A DNA stretch of 64,000 nt from Hymenobacter armeniacus (GTDB taxonomy: Bacteria; Bacteroidota; Bacteroidia; Cytophagales; Hymenobacteraceae). Location: NCBI RefSeq assembly GCF_014699055.1, contig NZ_JACXAC010000003.1, forward strand, positions 558,001 to 622,000, read 5' to 3'. Both the position numbers and the translations under genes were made by a program. The notes under the pieces were generated by a model. The model saw only the letters and a program-made list of their open reading frames with translations. It did no database searches and had not been told where the DNA came from. Positions 17,867-26,597 of the stretch are shown here, piece by piece (within the stretch, counting starts at the first letter, position 1; every line of letters begins with the position of its first letter).

Positions 17867-20317
17867 TTATAGTTTTGCCAAACCGGTGTTATCACGCAGC
17901 TGAGCCAGGTTTTCGTCGTCGTACAGACCCTTTTCCTGCCGTGTAGGTGCGCTGCTTTCTACCCGTTCGGCTGTAGCCTTGTCGCCCAAAATTCGCGCGC
18001 AGTCAGCCAGCCGATGATAGTCGTTTGAACCTAGTGTACCAGCCTCAAATCGGGCATTGAAAATGTCAAATGCTTTTTGCACCAAGGGCCGACCTCGCCC
18101 ATCTCCGCGTTTCATGAGGTGTTCCCCATAGTAGTGAGGAGCATAAGGGTAGGAGGGGTCCATGCGCAGTACTTCCTCCATTAGCTCCTCGTACCGCGCC
18201 GGCTTAGTATACCGGAAGCTCATCGCCAAGTTGAACGCAGTTACTGGAGCCGGGCTACGTAGGTAAGCTTGCTCGTACCAGTGCTGGCCCTTGTCGCGAT
18301 GGCCTGCCATATCGTAGTGGTAGCCAATATTGTTGTGATAATCATTGGTTGGGTACAGCTCCTGTATAAGCTCTAGGGTCTCTGCTGCCCGCAAATGATT
18401 GTCTGCAAACTCGTAAGCTTGAAAAAGCTTATACAATGTGCTCTGAGCTGGTTTCCCGCCTTGCTGCTCGGCCGCAATGTTGGCATTACGTTCCGCCTGG
18501 TAAAGCATCCGCTCGGCGGTGCTCAAGGCCCGGTTCGCAAACGGATTCATCGGCTCTACCCGCACCACCTGCCCATTGACAGTGGCTTGCACGTGCACAA
18601 GCTTGTCAGCACTTATGCTACATTCCAGCCGAATGGGTGTTCCGGCTTTGAATGGCTGATTGGCTGGCGCGAATACCTTGAGCACCTGTAATACCTTGTC
18701 TGTGCTCGATACGCAGATGGGAATTTCAATTTGCGCTTGTCCATCCCGTTGAGTCACCAGTTCGTCCAGCACCACCGGTTCGCACGGTATGCGGGTACCA
18801 GCCTTAACCAATACCTCTGGTTGGCCGCCCTTGGTCACTATTAGCAGTGGCTCACTGACAATCGGCTGAATAATGTTCTTGCCGAAGCCGTTGTAGATGA
18901 GAGAATGAATTGCTGCTCCTGCCGCCACGTGCGTTTGCAGGTCCTGTGGAATTATCAGCTCCGAGTCATCGAAGTAAGCCGCTAAAGCTTGTTGGATGTA
19001 AGGGTTTTTGGCACTGCCGCCAATCAGCAAAACATAATCGACTTCTGACTTTGCTAGCCCCGCTTTTTTCAAAGCTGACTCGACAGGACTAAAGATGCTG
19101 ACAAACTCATCTTGGCCTTCCTGACGCGCCGTAGTGCGCCCTGCCTTGCCCGTAAACGTTCCCATCAGTTCTCGAAACTCCCGGTAGGACAAGCGCGGTT
19201 GCTTGAGAGTTAGCTGATGTTTGGGAAGAAAAACTTCAATTGGAGTTCCCAATGTCACGGCCGTCTCACTACCCGCTACCATTGGTAGTTCCGACGCCGT
19301 CTGCATCTCCATTGCCACTTGCTTACAGAGGCGAATTTTTAGTTCTTCCGCGGCCTTCAGCAACCGCGGCAAGATGCCCTTGTTGATTTGTGGAGTGCGA
19401 AAGTCCTTTATGCTAACGCCATTTTCTTCCAGCAGCTGTGGCAGTAGCACCCGCAGCGCAATAAGCCGGTCCACGTCATCTCCTCCCAACTTCTCAAACC
19501 TGGAGATGGCCAGGTTTTTAGAGTACGTACCCTGCAGGGCGGTACCTACTTCAAGGACGGAAACGTCGCAGGTGCCGGCCCCAAAGTCGAAGACGAGTAG
19601 ATGTATTGGGTAATCGGGAGTAAGCAGTAGTTGAGCACCCCGCTCGGTTGCCGTGCTGGCCACTAGGTAGCTCAGGAAAGCCGCATTAGGCTCATCAATC
19701 AGCGCTTGCGAGCCGAGCTTGATGCCCGCTGCTGCGAGCGAGTCAAGTAAATCTCGCCGCTGATTCGCTTCAAATGAAGCCGGTATGCTCACTGCGTACT
19801 CAACCTGTGGCCGACTGCCTAATTTGTCCAGGTGCTGGTCTAATTGCTTTTTTAGATAAGTGAAGAAGACCGTTGCCGCATCCGTTGGCTTCAAAATGGT
19901 CGCCACCGGATGGTTGCGCTTCAACTCGCTGTTGAAATATTTTGAGCCAAGGTCTTCACCCAACTCCATTTTGAAGGAGTACCAGACATTCACACCGCGC
20001 TTGAGCTGATGCTTTAACTCTGCCGCTCCATTTCCTATCAACAGCTTCTCCCCATTCCAAGCAATAACTGAGGGCAACTTGTCTGCGGATTCGGTGCCGA
20101 TACCATCCGCCTGCAACTGCTCCGTCCAAACTGGCTGCACTTGAATCGGTGCTTCAGGACCCCCAATCAGTTGTGCTACGCTGATGACAGTAGTAGAAGT
20201 ACCAAAGTCTATACCCACAAAGACTTTTCCCGCTGTTGTTCCACTTTGGCCAATTCCTGCATTACGCACGGCCGGAAATAAGCTTTGGATGGTAAGGGCG
20301 GTAGAAGTAGAACTCAT
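17867..20317 (-). CDS. Hsp70-family ATPase with C-terminal TPR-like region
   Basis: The ATG at 20317 is chosen over a longer upstream frame because the Hsp70 phosphate-1 loop VGIDFGTSTT follows at about 34-43 and the extra upstream residues are low-complexity. Further actin-fold motifs are LIDEPNAAFLSYL, LLVFDFGAGTCDVSVLEV (phosphate 2) and VLLIGGSAKNPYIQQAL (adenosine). A beta substrate domain follows. The last 200 residues form TPR-like helices (AETLELIQELYPTNDYHNNIG, GQHWYEQAYLRSPAPVTAFNL) in place of the usual lid, so it is not a housekeeping DnaK. At 816 aa it heads the minus-strand defence operon, before an SF1 helicase and an unknown protein. A role as an ATP-driven sensor is inference. 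Confidence 0.85.
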   Translation of the reverse strand: MSSTSTALTIQSLFPAVRNAGIGQSGTTAGKVFVGIDFGTSTTVISVAQLIGGPEAPIQVQPVWTEQLQADGIGTESADKLPSVIAWNGEKLLIGNGAAELKHQLKRGVNVWYSFKMELGEDLGSKYFNSELKRNHPVATILKPTDAATVFFTYLKKQLDQHLDKLGSRPQVEYAVSIPASFEANQRRDLLDSLAAAGIKLGSQALIDEPNAAFLSYLVASTATERGAQLLLTPDYPIHLLVFDFGAGTCDVSVLEVGTALQGTYSKNLAISRFEKLGGDDVDRLIALRVLLPQLLEENGVSIKDFRTPQINKGILPRLLKAAEELKIRLCKQVAMEMQTASELPMVAGSETAVTLGTPIEVFLPKHQLTLKQPRLSYREFRELMGTFTGKAGRTTARQEGQDEFVSIFSPVESALKKAGLAKSEVDYVLLIGGSAKNPYIQQALAAYFDDSELIIPQDLQTHVAAGAAIHSLIYNGFGKNIIQPIVSEPLLIVTKGGQPEVLVKAGTRIPCEPVVLDELVTQRDGQAQIEIPICVSSTDKVLQVLKVFAPANQPFKAGTPIRLECSISADKLVHVQATVNGQVVRVEPMNPFANRALSTAERMLYQAERNANIAAEQQGGKPAQSTLYKLFQAYEFADNHLRAAETLELIQELYPTNDYHNNIGYHYDMAGHRDKGQHWYEQAYLRSPAPVTAFNLAMSFRYTKPARYEELMEEVLRMDPSYPYAPHYYGEHLMKRGDGRGRPLVQKAFDIFNARFEAGTLGSNDYHRLADCARILGDKATAERVESSAPTRQEKGLYDDENLAQLRDNTGLAKL

Positions 20318-20406
20318 AGCGTAGTAGAAAAGGCAACTAATGTATGACAAACAATCCTCATCAGCACCTTGATGAAGGACAATTAACCAGAACCTGCCAA
20401 AAACTG

Positions 20407-20733
20407 CTACCGCTTCCGCTGCTGCCGCCCCCTCAACTGCTCCCAGCACGATACCGCCGCCTCAAAAGCCTCGGCCGTCAGCTGAATAACCGAGTACCGC
20501 ACCCGGTCCCGCAGAATAAAATCATCCAGCGCATCCCGATGGCCCAGCGCCCGCAGCTCAGCCGCCTCGCCGGGTGCCAGCACCTTAGCCACCTGTAGCT
20601 GATAGTCGCCCTCCGGCGTGATAAGCATAGTAATGCGCCGATTGTGCAGGCGCCGCATCACGCCGCGCCGGGTTTCATACTGTGCCTGGCTGCCCGCCAC
20701 GTGGGCCGGCGGAATAGGGAAAAGCATATTCAT
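20407..20733 (-). CDS. Hypothetical 108-aa protein downstream of umuC
   Basis: Small protein with no recognised family. It is Arg-rich at the end (EQLRGRQQRKR) and has a central beta-like stretch (MLITPEGDYQLQVAKVLAP). It lies on the same strand as umuDC, 61 bp after the 85-aa gene, and 89 bp before the Hsp70-like gene start. GC content matches the umuDC block more than the defence genes to its left. Confidence 0.6.
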   Translation of the reverse strand: MNMLFPIPPAHVAGSQAQYETRRGVMRRLHNRRITMLITPEGDYQLQVAKVLAPGEAAELRALGHRDALDDFILRDRVRYSVIQLTAEAFEAAVSCWEQLRGRQQRKR

Positions 20734-20794
20734 TCAAAGGTTAAAAGGTTCAGTTTCACTCAAGCCTCTGCCCACTAAGGCCAGGCATACTTAT

Positions 20795-21052
20795 TCAGGC
20801 CGCATCCGCCAGCGCCGTGCGCACCAGCGCATAAATGGTTTCCCAGCCCAGCCGAATACTCTCCGCCGGCAGCTGCACCAGGTACTGCGCCGTCACGTAG
20901 TCCACCAGCTCCGTGGTGTTCTCGCGCTGGTCCAGCGCCGCCGGCAGCTCCACCCGCCAGGGCTCCCGGCCCGGACGGCTTATTTCCATTGCCCGGCCAC
21001 TTTCCGGCAGCTCTGTGATGCGGACACTCATCAATTCCCGTGCATTAGCCAT
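20795..21052 (-). CDS. Hypothetical 85-aa protein downstream of umuC
   Basis: Small acidic protein starting MANARELMSVRITELPESG. It has two short strands and a C-terminal amphipathic helix. No known domain is recognised. It starts 37 bp after the umuC stop on the same strand and is probably part of that operon. Confidence 0.6.
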   Translation of the reverse strand: MANARELMSVRITELPESGRAMEISRPGREPWRVELPAALDQRENTTELVDYVTAQYLVQLPAESIRLGWETIYALVRTALADAA

Positions 21053-21089
21053 AGTAGATAGATGTAAAAATCATTCGTTGCCAGCGGCC

Positions 21090-22385
21090 TCAACACCGCA
21101 CCTTCCACAATTCCGCCCATTTCGTCGTAAACGCCGGACTCTTGGCGTCCCGCCGCATGCCCCAGGGCTCGCGCGTGCCCGGCGCCGGCACCGCAGCTGC
21201 CACCTTCACCGCCCCAGCCCCGAAACGCCCGTTCAGCGCATCCAGCGCCCCCATCAGCTTGACCCGTTCCGGCGACCGCCCCACGTCCCCAAACAGCGAG
21301 GCTTGTTGGTTGGCCCCGGCCCGCTCCAACCCATCCAGTACCAACCCAGCCTTCACGTAGCGCAGCCCCGGTCGCCAGATGCGCTCCAGCCCCCGTTGCG
21401 CCCACTTCGTCAGCGTCAGCGTGTCGTCCGTAGCCACCGGCAAGGTCAGCTGCGCCGAGTGGGAGTAGGGCGGGGGCAGGCTCGCAAACCGGCTGGTTTC
21501 CACCGTCACGGTCAGCAGCCGCGCCGCCAGCCCGTCGTGCCGCAGAATCTCCCCGGCCCGCGCCGCGTGCGTGGCCACCGCCCCGGCCACCTGCTCCAGC
21601 TCCGAGAGCACCTGCCCAAACGAGCGCGACTTGCACACCGACTTGCGCACGTCCGGTTCCACCACCACACCCGAGCACGAAAACCCCCGCAGCTCGTGCA
21701 GCAGCCGTGCCCCCACCACGCCGCCCAGGTTCTTCCGGGCCCAGGCATCGCCCACGCCCGCCAGCTGCGCCGCCGTGCGCACCCCCGCCGCGTAGAGCTT
21801 GCTGGCCGACTGCCGGCCCACGCCCCACACGTCCTCCACCGCCACCCGGCCCAGCGCCTCGCGCCGCTGCGCCTCATCGTCGAGCACCAGCACCCCGGCC
21901 CCGATACCTGCAATGGCGTCCTTCTTAGCCAGTCGGTTGGCCACCTTGGCCAGCGTCTTGGTCGGGGCCACGCCCACGCACACCGGAATGCCCGTGCGCT
22001 GCCGCACCGCTCCGCGTACGTCGCCGGCCCAGCCCGCCAGGTCGAAGTGCCGCTGCATGCCGTGCAAGTCCAGAAAGGCCTCATCCACCGAGTAGATTTC
22101 CACCGCCGGCGCCCGCTGCTGCAGGTACCACATCACGCGCCGGCTCATGTCCCCGTACAGCTCGTAGTTCGAGGAACACGCCACCCCGCCGCGCGACTCA
22201 AAATCCGCCTTGATTTGGAAGTACGGCACCCCCATTTTCACCCCCAACGCCTTGGCTTCCTGCGACCGCGCCACCACGCACCCGTCATTATTCGAAAGCA
22301 CCACCACCGGCCGCCCCTCCAGCCACGGCCGGAAAACCCGCTCGCACGAAGCGTAAAAATTGTTGCAGTCAACTAGGCCAAACAT
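21090..22385 (-). CDS. umuC: Error-prone Y-family DNA polymerase (UmuC-like)
   Basis: A 431-aa translesion polymerase. Catalytic acidic residues are D6 ([12 protein letters not shown]) and D101-E102 ([11 protein letters not shown]); the steric-gate region follows D6. A helix-hairpin-helix thumb element is near 190 ([16 protein letters not shown]), and the little-finger and C-terminal UmuC tail ([16 protein letters not shown]) are present. It would copy damaged DNA with cleaved UmuD. It follows umuD by 145 bp. Such umuDC pairs are frequent on mobile elements of Bacteroidota. Confidence 0.95.
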   Translation of the reverse strand: MFGLVDCNNFYASCERVFRPWLEGRPVVVLSNNDGCVVARSQEAKALGVKMGVPYFQIKADFESRGGVACSSNYELYGDMSRRVMWYLQQRAPAVEIYSVDEAFLDLHGMQRHFDLAGWAGDVRGAVRQRTGIPVCVGVAPTKTLAKVANRLAKKDAIAGIGAGVLVLDDEAQRREALGRVAVEDVWGVGRQSASKLYAAGVRTAAQLAGVGDAWARKNLGGVVGARLLHELRGFSCSGVVVEPDVRKSVCKSRSFGQVLSELEQVAGAVATHAARAGEILRHDGLAARLLTVTVETSRFASLPPPYSHSAQLTLPVATDDTLTLTKWAQRGLERIWRPGLRYVKAGLVLDGLERAGANQQASLFGDVGRSPERVKLMGALDALNGRFGAGAVKVAAAVPAPGTREPWGMRRDAKSPAFTTKWAELWKVRC

Positions 22386-22530
22386 AAGGCAGTGGGGGAG
22401 TGGGCTCCCTTTTTCAAAGGTGCCGCGTGAAGAAAAAAGAAGGCTGAAGCAGGCTTCCTGGCCGTTTACAAGCGCCGCCAGGCGGGCAGCAAAAACGCTA
22501 AGTCCGTAAGCTCACCATACAACGCCGGGC

Positions 22531-22998
22531 TTACCCCGGCCGCACGTACCCCAGCCCGCGCCGGCTCTCCGGCACCAGCGGATGCAGCACTGTCACCACC
22601 ACGCCCAGTATCCACAGGTCCTCGGCATTGCGCACCACCACCGGCGCATACGCCGCATTCTCCGCCACCAGCGCCACCGAGTCCGCCCGCTTCTCCAGCC
22701 GCTTCACCACGCACTCGCCTTCCACCCAGGCTACCACAATGTCGCCGTGCACCGGCAGCAGGCTCTTGTCCACCGCCAGCACGTCCCCGTCGTGGATGCC
22801 CGCCCCGGTCATGCTGTCGCCCTGCGCGTGGGCCAGAAAAGAGGCGTCCGGGTGCCGCAGCATCAGCCGGTTCAGGTCCACCAGTTCCGATTCGTAGTCG
22901 GCCGCCGGCGACGGAAACCCGCACGAAAGCCGGGCGCTAATGAACGGCAGCGTCGAGAGCCCGGCCCGGACACTGCCTAATAAAATTGCGTTTGCCAT
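22531..22998 (-). CDS. umuD: UmuD-like S24 self-cleaving protein
   Basis: The 155-aa protein has the S24 layout: cleavage site Cys26-Gly27 (RLSCGFPSPA), nucleophile S62 in AQGDSMTGAGI and general-base lysine K99 in ECVVKRL. RecA-stimulated self-cleavage would produce the active UmuD' subunit of the translesion polymerase. No DNA-binding domain is present, so it is not LexA. The AT-rich region just upstream holds a palindrome and TTGTCAAA motifs that also occur before other genes of this block. Confidence 0.9.
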   Translation of the reverse strand: MANAILLGSVRAGLSTLPFISARLSCGFPSPAADYESELVDLNRLMLRHPDASFLAHAQGDSMTGAGIHDGDVLAVDKSLLPVHGDIVVAWVEGECVVKRLEKRADSVALVAENAAYAPVVVRNAEDLWILGVVVTVLHPLVPESRRGLGYVRPG

Positions 22999-23036
22999 AT
23001 GCTTACCCCCTGTTGGGGATGCAATTATACGGTGTT

Positions 23037-23097
23037 ACTAATCATATTAGTTTTCTATTTGTCAAAAATATTAGTAAAGTCATAACTTGCCTGTCAA
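23037..23097 (-). promoter_or_regulatory. Candidate operator region of umuDC
   Basis: ACTAAT and ATTAGT form an inverted repeat around CAT at 23037-23051, 39 bp before the umuD ATG. Two TGTCAAA motifs follow at about 23060 and 23092, each within AT-rich sequence. The region is sharply AT-rich compared with its flanks. It probably contains the damage-inducible umuDC promoter, but the regulator is unknown. Confidence 0.45.
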
Positions 23098-23178
23098 ATA
23101 TGCTTGCTCTTGTGCAAACTTCTTTACTTACTCATATCCATGTTTTGCCTCGTTCCAACGCTTGCCACCCTAGAAAGC

Positions 23179-23208
23179 AAACGAGCGGACCATCTGGCCC
23201 GCTCGTTT
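23179..23208 (-). terminator. Terminator after the endolysin gene
   Basis: A 10-bp perfect stem (AAACGAGCGG / CCGCTCGTTT) with a 10-nt loop lies 11 bp beyond the endolysin stop and is followed by T-rich sequence on the minus strand. Confidence 0.7.
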
Positions 23209-23218
23209 CATTTGTACC

Positions 23219-23704
23219 CTACACCTCAAAGTGTGGCCGGTCCTTAAAATCCCCCGGGAAGTCCCCGCCCCAGCGCACCCGCGCATCGGCCGCCTTCATC
23301 AGCCGCGCAAACTTGCCCAGCAGGGTAGGTGACCAGCTCACTTCCCCGTCGGCCAGCATAAAAGCCACGTCCAGCGCCCGGCTCGGCAGCGAGTTGTGTT
23401 TGCTCTCCCCGCCGCGCTTGTAGGTCACGATGGGCCCCGGCGCCGACCGCCCGTGCGTGTACAGTTCATCCTGTCGCCCCGCGCCTCGGTACCCCTCCGT
23501 CACAAACGGCAGCCCCTGCGCCATCAGCACCGGGTCGCCCATCCACCGCCGCAGCGCCACCTGGTAGGCCTCCACCAGCGCCGGGCGTACCTGCGCCAGC
23601 CGCTCCGCCTGCCGCACCCGCTGCGCCACCGTCAACCGCGCCACCGGAGCTGCCGCTTTCAATGGCGCCAGCCCCGTCGGCTTCTTACTCAGCTCCAGTT
23701 CCAT
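23219..23704 (-). CDS. M15-family peptidoglycan endopeptidase (endolysin-like)
   Basis: A 161-aa protein with the zinc site of M15 / VanY / T5-endolysin peptidases: H103 and D112 in SKHNSLPSRALDVAF and H158 in the final RPHFEV. An R in the YRGAGRQDELY segment matches the substrate-binding arginine region. It would cut L-alanyl-D-glutamate-type bonds in peptidoglycan. It overlaps the upstream holin-like gene by 20 bp, the standard lysis-cassette layout, and has no signal peptide of its own. No other phage structural genes are nearby, so this may be a relic or a release cassette of the element. Confidence 0.85.
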   Translation of the reverse strand: MELELSKKPTGLAPLKAAAPVARLTVAQRVRQAERLAQVRPALVEAYQVALRRWMGDPVLMAQGLPFVTEGYRGAGRQDELYTHGRSAPGPIVTYKRGGESKHNSLPSRALDVAFMLADGEVSWSPTLLGKFARLMKAADARVRWGGDFPGDFKDRPHFEV

Positions 23705-23963
23705 GGCCCTTGTCGCCGTTAAGCCCCGTTTTCTCCACTGGCACCACCTCCACCGGCACCTTCACCACCTCCTCGGGCTTCTGCAGGGCCTTGCGCACCG
23801 TCGCCCAAATCGTGACCAGCGCCACCAGGGCCTGAATGATTAAGTGCCCGTAGTTCTCAATTTTCGACGGGTCCGGCGGCGTAAGGCCGCTGCTCACCAC
23901 TTGCCCCAGCACCGCTGTGCTCACAATGTGGGAAATATGTCCTGCTTTCGTGCTGCTAAACAT
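23685..23963 (-). CDS. Holin-like small membrane protein
   Basis: A 92-aa protein with a membrane segment at about 41-57 (HLIIQALVALVTIWATV), followed by a charged tail with KVPVEVVPVEK. A weaker hydrophobic stretch is at about 10-25. Size, one or two membrane segments and the overlap with an endolysin gene fit a phage holin. The identification depends on context. Confidence 0.65.
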   Translation of the reverse strand: MFSSTKAGHISHIVSTAVLGQVVSSGLTPPDPSKIENYGHLIIQALVALVTIWATVRKALQKPEEVVKVPVEVVPVEKTGLNGDKGHGTGAE

Positions 23964-24910
23964 GGTATTGAATGGTTGAGTCTAACTTGTTTGAACAAAG
24001 TTATAAATTGTCAAACATATTATACACAACTGATGCAAAGTCAGATTAGGTGTATTTTGCATTTAAACAAGTGAGCTGATTTGTTGGGGCTGCCCCCGGC
24101 CCTCTGCGCTGCTACGGGCCGGGGTCGGGCTGTACAGGGGTCCGCTACGCTGCCGTGCTGTGCACCGCTCCCGTTGGTCGCGCCCTTCCCATCCCTCAGC
24201 TCGACACCCGTAGCTCCAGATTCTGCAGCCACCACCCCCGCGCCGGCCGCCACGCCACCTGCCCTGCTAACCGCACTTCTCAGCCCACCCAGGTCGCGCG
24301 TCGGCCCCCACCAATCCACGCCCCGGGGCCAGCCGCCGCTTCCACTCCCTGCACTCCCTTCGCAACGCGGCGCTACGTCCATTCCACGCTTCGCCTTGCT
24401 GCGCTCCTCATTCCCTCCGCTTGCTATGCTCCGGTCGCTGCGGTCCTTCCAGCGTCGTCCCACCCCTCTCCCCACCGCACCGATACCCCCGCCACCAAAG
24501 CCCCACCAGATACTATCCTAACGCCAGCCCACCGCACCGCTCCCGTGCCGCGCAGGGCCATAAAAAAGCCCCGCGCCGCCCGCTCACACCCCCAAATCAG
24601 GCTGCAGGCCGCAGGCTCAAAAAAGCCTGCCACCTGCCAGTAAAACATGCGTTCAAGCCACGCAGGCAGAAGCAAGGCCCGCTTCGCGGAGGTTCTGTTG
24701 GGGAGCACCCCAAACCCCCGCCATCATGCCCTGGCTTGCCGCCCGGTCATCCTCCTCGGCCTCCGCAGCCTCCCGATGGTCGGCCGCTCCACCCTCACAA
24801 GGCCGGCTCCGCCGAGCAAAAGTTGGGGCCAGCCCCAAACCCCTTTAAAAGGCATTCAGCTTGTTTGGTCAGGTCCCCGGCCGGTGCCGGCAGGCCCGCC
24901 AGGTGCCGTG
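23964..24910. other. Gene-free 0.95 kb stretch: AT-rich promoter, then GC-rich repeats
   Basis: About 100 bp next to the holin gene are AT-rich and carry TTGTCAAACATATTATAC near 24007, a likely promoter. From about 24065 to 24900 the base composition flips to very GC/C-rich. Frames there are long but low in complexity (Pro/Arg/Ala), with no domain, and I reject them as genes. Three hairpins of the form GTTGGGG-n3/4-CCCC are present at about 24083, 24698 and 24820; the last two continue as CAAACCCC. It may be a transfer or replication origin region or a structured RNA; the sequence alone does not decide. Confidence 0.4.
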
Positions 24911-25270
24911 TCAGTCCAGCGGCAGCAGCTCGCAGGGGCGGCCCAGGCGTCGGGCGGCCTTCAGCGTGCTCAGCGTGCCCTTGCTCCGGCCGTCCCACAC
25001 CACCAGCACTAGGCTGGCCCGCTTCACTATCTCGGCGTTGCGCACGTGGGTGGCAGCAGTGGGGCCGTGGGTGGCGTAGTCGGGCCGCAGCTCTGTCAGC
25101 GGCACCCCGTGGGCTCTGGCCCAGCTGGCGGCCAGGCCGTCCACGCCGGCGGCCCCGCCGCTCACTACTTCCGCCGGCGCCAGTTCGGCCAGCCGCCGGG
25201 CCAGGGCCGCGCAGCTTTTCACTCCCCGGCTGCCCACCACCGCTACTACCTTGTTTTTGTGTTTTTCCAT
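24911..25270 (-). CDS. DUF2493/SLOG-type nucleotide-binding protein
   Basis: Start ATG 25270 is chosen because the Rossmann strand KVVAVVGSRGV follows at once. The 119-aa product has VVSGGAAGVDGLAASWARAHG (the GGAxGVD loop) and ends with a strand-loop TLSTLKAARRLGRP. This is the small SLOG fold seen in DUF2493 and DprA-like proteins, which bind nucleotides or their derivatives. Such genes are common on plasmids and integrative elements. The divergent + strand gene block begins 167 bp away. Confidence 0.8.
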   Translation of the reverse strand: MEKHKNKVVAVVGSRGVKSCAALARRLAELAPAEVVSGGAAGVDGLAASWARAHGVPLTELRPDYATHGPTAATHVRNAEIVKRASLVLVVWDGRSKGTLSTLKAARRLGRPCELLPLD

Positions 25271-25325
25271 ACTACAAGATACAACAAATAAAGTTGTCAA
25301 GCAAGCGCATTTATTTGTCAAAGTA

Positions 25326-25357
25326 GTTGTCATTGTGCAAGTAAGTTTGTATCTTTG
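25326..25357 (+). promoter_or_regulatory. Bacteroidota-type promoter for the + strand block
   Basis: TATCTTTG at 25350-25357 fits the Bacteroidota -7 consensus TANNTTTG. A GTTG near 25326 stands about where the TTTG -33 box should be. TTGTCAAA and TTGTCAT repeats at 25296-25332 overlap it and are like those before umuD and the holin gene. Confidence 0.5.
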
Positions 25358-25437
25358 GTTTGTAGTCGGGAAGGCCCTGGCTGCTTGCCCACCCGGAGGC
25401 CTACGGCGCGGGCACCCCACGGCTAACTCATACAGCC

Positions 25438-25758
25438 ATGCAACCCAATCAACTTTTGCAGCTTGCCGCTGCCGCCTGGAAAGGCCCCGCCCTGTGCTCG
25501 TTCTCGGGCATCTACATTTCGCAGTCCGCCGCCACCTATGGCAAGGGCGGCACCACCTGGCACGTCATGCTCAGCCTGGAGCAGCGGCCGGAGTGCCAGC
25601 CCTCCGGTGGCTTCGCCGGCTCATCACCCTGTCCGTTTGAGGCGCTGCGCCGGGCTTTTCGAGCCATGCGCGCCGCAGCCCCAGGTTATGCATTCGCCGC
25701 CGTGTGGGAGGTGATGAAAGCCGAGGATGAATTTGCCGGCGTCCCCGCTCATGCCTAG
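25438..25758 (+). CDS. Hypothetical 106-aa protein
   Basis: Starts MQPNQLLQLAAAAWKGPALCSFSGIYIS. It has a short beta stretch (GGTTWHVMLSLEQRP) and a helix with RAMRAAAPGY. No family is recognised. It is the first gene of a + strand block of small genes that carries a recombination-type nuclease and so is probably part of a mobile element. Confidence 0.6.
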   Translation: MQPNQLLQLAAAAWKGPALCSFSGIYISQSAATYGKGGTTWHVMLSLEQRPECQPSGGFAGSSPCPFEALRRAFRAMRAAAPGYAFAAVWEVMKAEDEFAGVPAHA

Positions 25759-26146
25759 CGTCGCCATTGCCCCAGCCGCGCCCGTTGTGGGTGCGGCTGC
25801 CAGCAAGCTCGCTGCCTTGCACGCCACGCTTGCCCGCTTGGAGGTCATGTTTCCGCCACGGCCCCAGGTAGCGCCCCAGCCCGCGCCGGCTCCCGTCTGC
25901 CCCGTCACGGTGGCCGCCCGCCACGCGCTGGCCCGCGCCCACTCCGCTTTTTTCGATGCCCGCGCCGCCAAGTATGCGCTACGCGATGACTACCGCACCC
26001 AGCCCGGCCGCTTTGCCCGGCTGCGCGCCGCCATCCTCCGCTGCCGCGAGGCCCAGGCCACTTACAAATCTGCTGCCGCCGCTTTCCACGCCAGCCCCGC
26101 CGGCGCTGCCTTGCAGGCCGCCCGAGCCTGCTACCCTCGCTTTTAG
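25751..26146 (+). CDS. Hypothetical Ala/Arg-rich 131-aa protein
   Basis: The start at 25751 overlaps the previous stop by 8 bp; an in-frame ATG at 25727 is an alternative. The product is Ala/Arg-rich with a Pro-rich linker (RPQVAPQPAPAPV) and a helical second half. No domain is recognised. Low complexity makes it less certain to be a real gene than its neighbours. Confidence 0.5.
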   Translation: MPSVAIAPAAPVVGAAASKLAALHATLARLEVMFPPRPQVAPQPAPAPVCPVTVAARHALARAHSAFFDARAAKYALRDDYRTQPGRFARLRAAILRCREAQATYKSAAAAFHASPAGAALQAARACYPRF

Positions 26147-26235
26147 CATCAGGCTCGCGCGGGCCACTAGCCACCACATTTCAAGAAGTCACCAGGCGCC
26201 GCCAAGCCGGGCGGCCCTGCTAAACACGCCCCATC

Positions 26236-26550
26236 ATGCCAAAAACTGCTACTACCTACCAGCCCCATTTGCTCGACCCAACCAGCGCCAAGCCGCAGCC
26301 GGTGAGCCCCGCCAACGGCCGCAGCTTCAAGCTGGCCGAATTGTACCAACTGCTCGACTGCCAAACCGTCGACGTGGTGCGCGTCACCGAGGAGCTGATT
26401 CTCATCATCGACGACGAAGGCAAGTTCCGCAACCCGACTTACCTCAACCTGCTGGCCACCTACGTCTGGCACCAGCACCAGCCCGCCGCCCGGGGCGTCG
26501 ACTGCATCGTGGGCCGCGCCATCCTCTGCCACGACCAGCAATTCCGCTAG
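26236..26550 (+). CDS. Hypothetical 104-aa mobile-element protein
   Basis: The sequence contains FKLAELYQLLDCQTVDVVRV, ELILIIDDEGKFRNPTYLNLL and CIVGRAILC. This recalls small phage and plasmid proteins of the DUF3846 kind. It is followed by a GGGGCC / GGCCCC hairpin before the next gene. Confidence 0.6.
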   Translation: MPKTATTYQPHLLDPTSAKPQPVSPANGRSFKLAELYQLLDCQTVDVVRVTEELILIIDDEGKFRNPTYLNLLATYVWHQHQPAARGVDCIVGRAILCHDQQFR

Positions 26551-26597
26551 CCCATCAGGGGCCGGCTTCAGCTGGCCCCGCTTTCCCTCTCTTTCCC

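Noticed and set aside
1..20317. BREX, Dnd or CRISPR system in the defence island
   Set aside because: No PglX/BrxC/PglZ, DndB-E or Cas motifs and no regularly spaced repeats were seen.
20318..20449. N-terminal extension of the Hsp70-like protein
   Set aside because: The 44 extra residues are Ala-rich and hydrophobic without resemblance to the family, and overlap the neighbouring gene's end.
20913..22376. 487-codon + strand frame
   Set aside because: Antisense to umuC; Arg/Pro/His-rich composition is what GC-rich antisense frames give.
24041..25326. Overlapping long frames on both strands in the GC-rich gap
   Set aside because: Low-complexity Pro/Arg/Ala products with no domain; only the DUF2493 frame (24911-25270) is supported.
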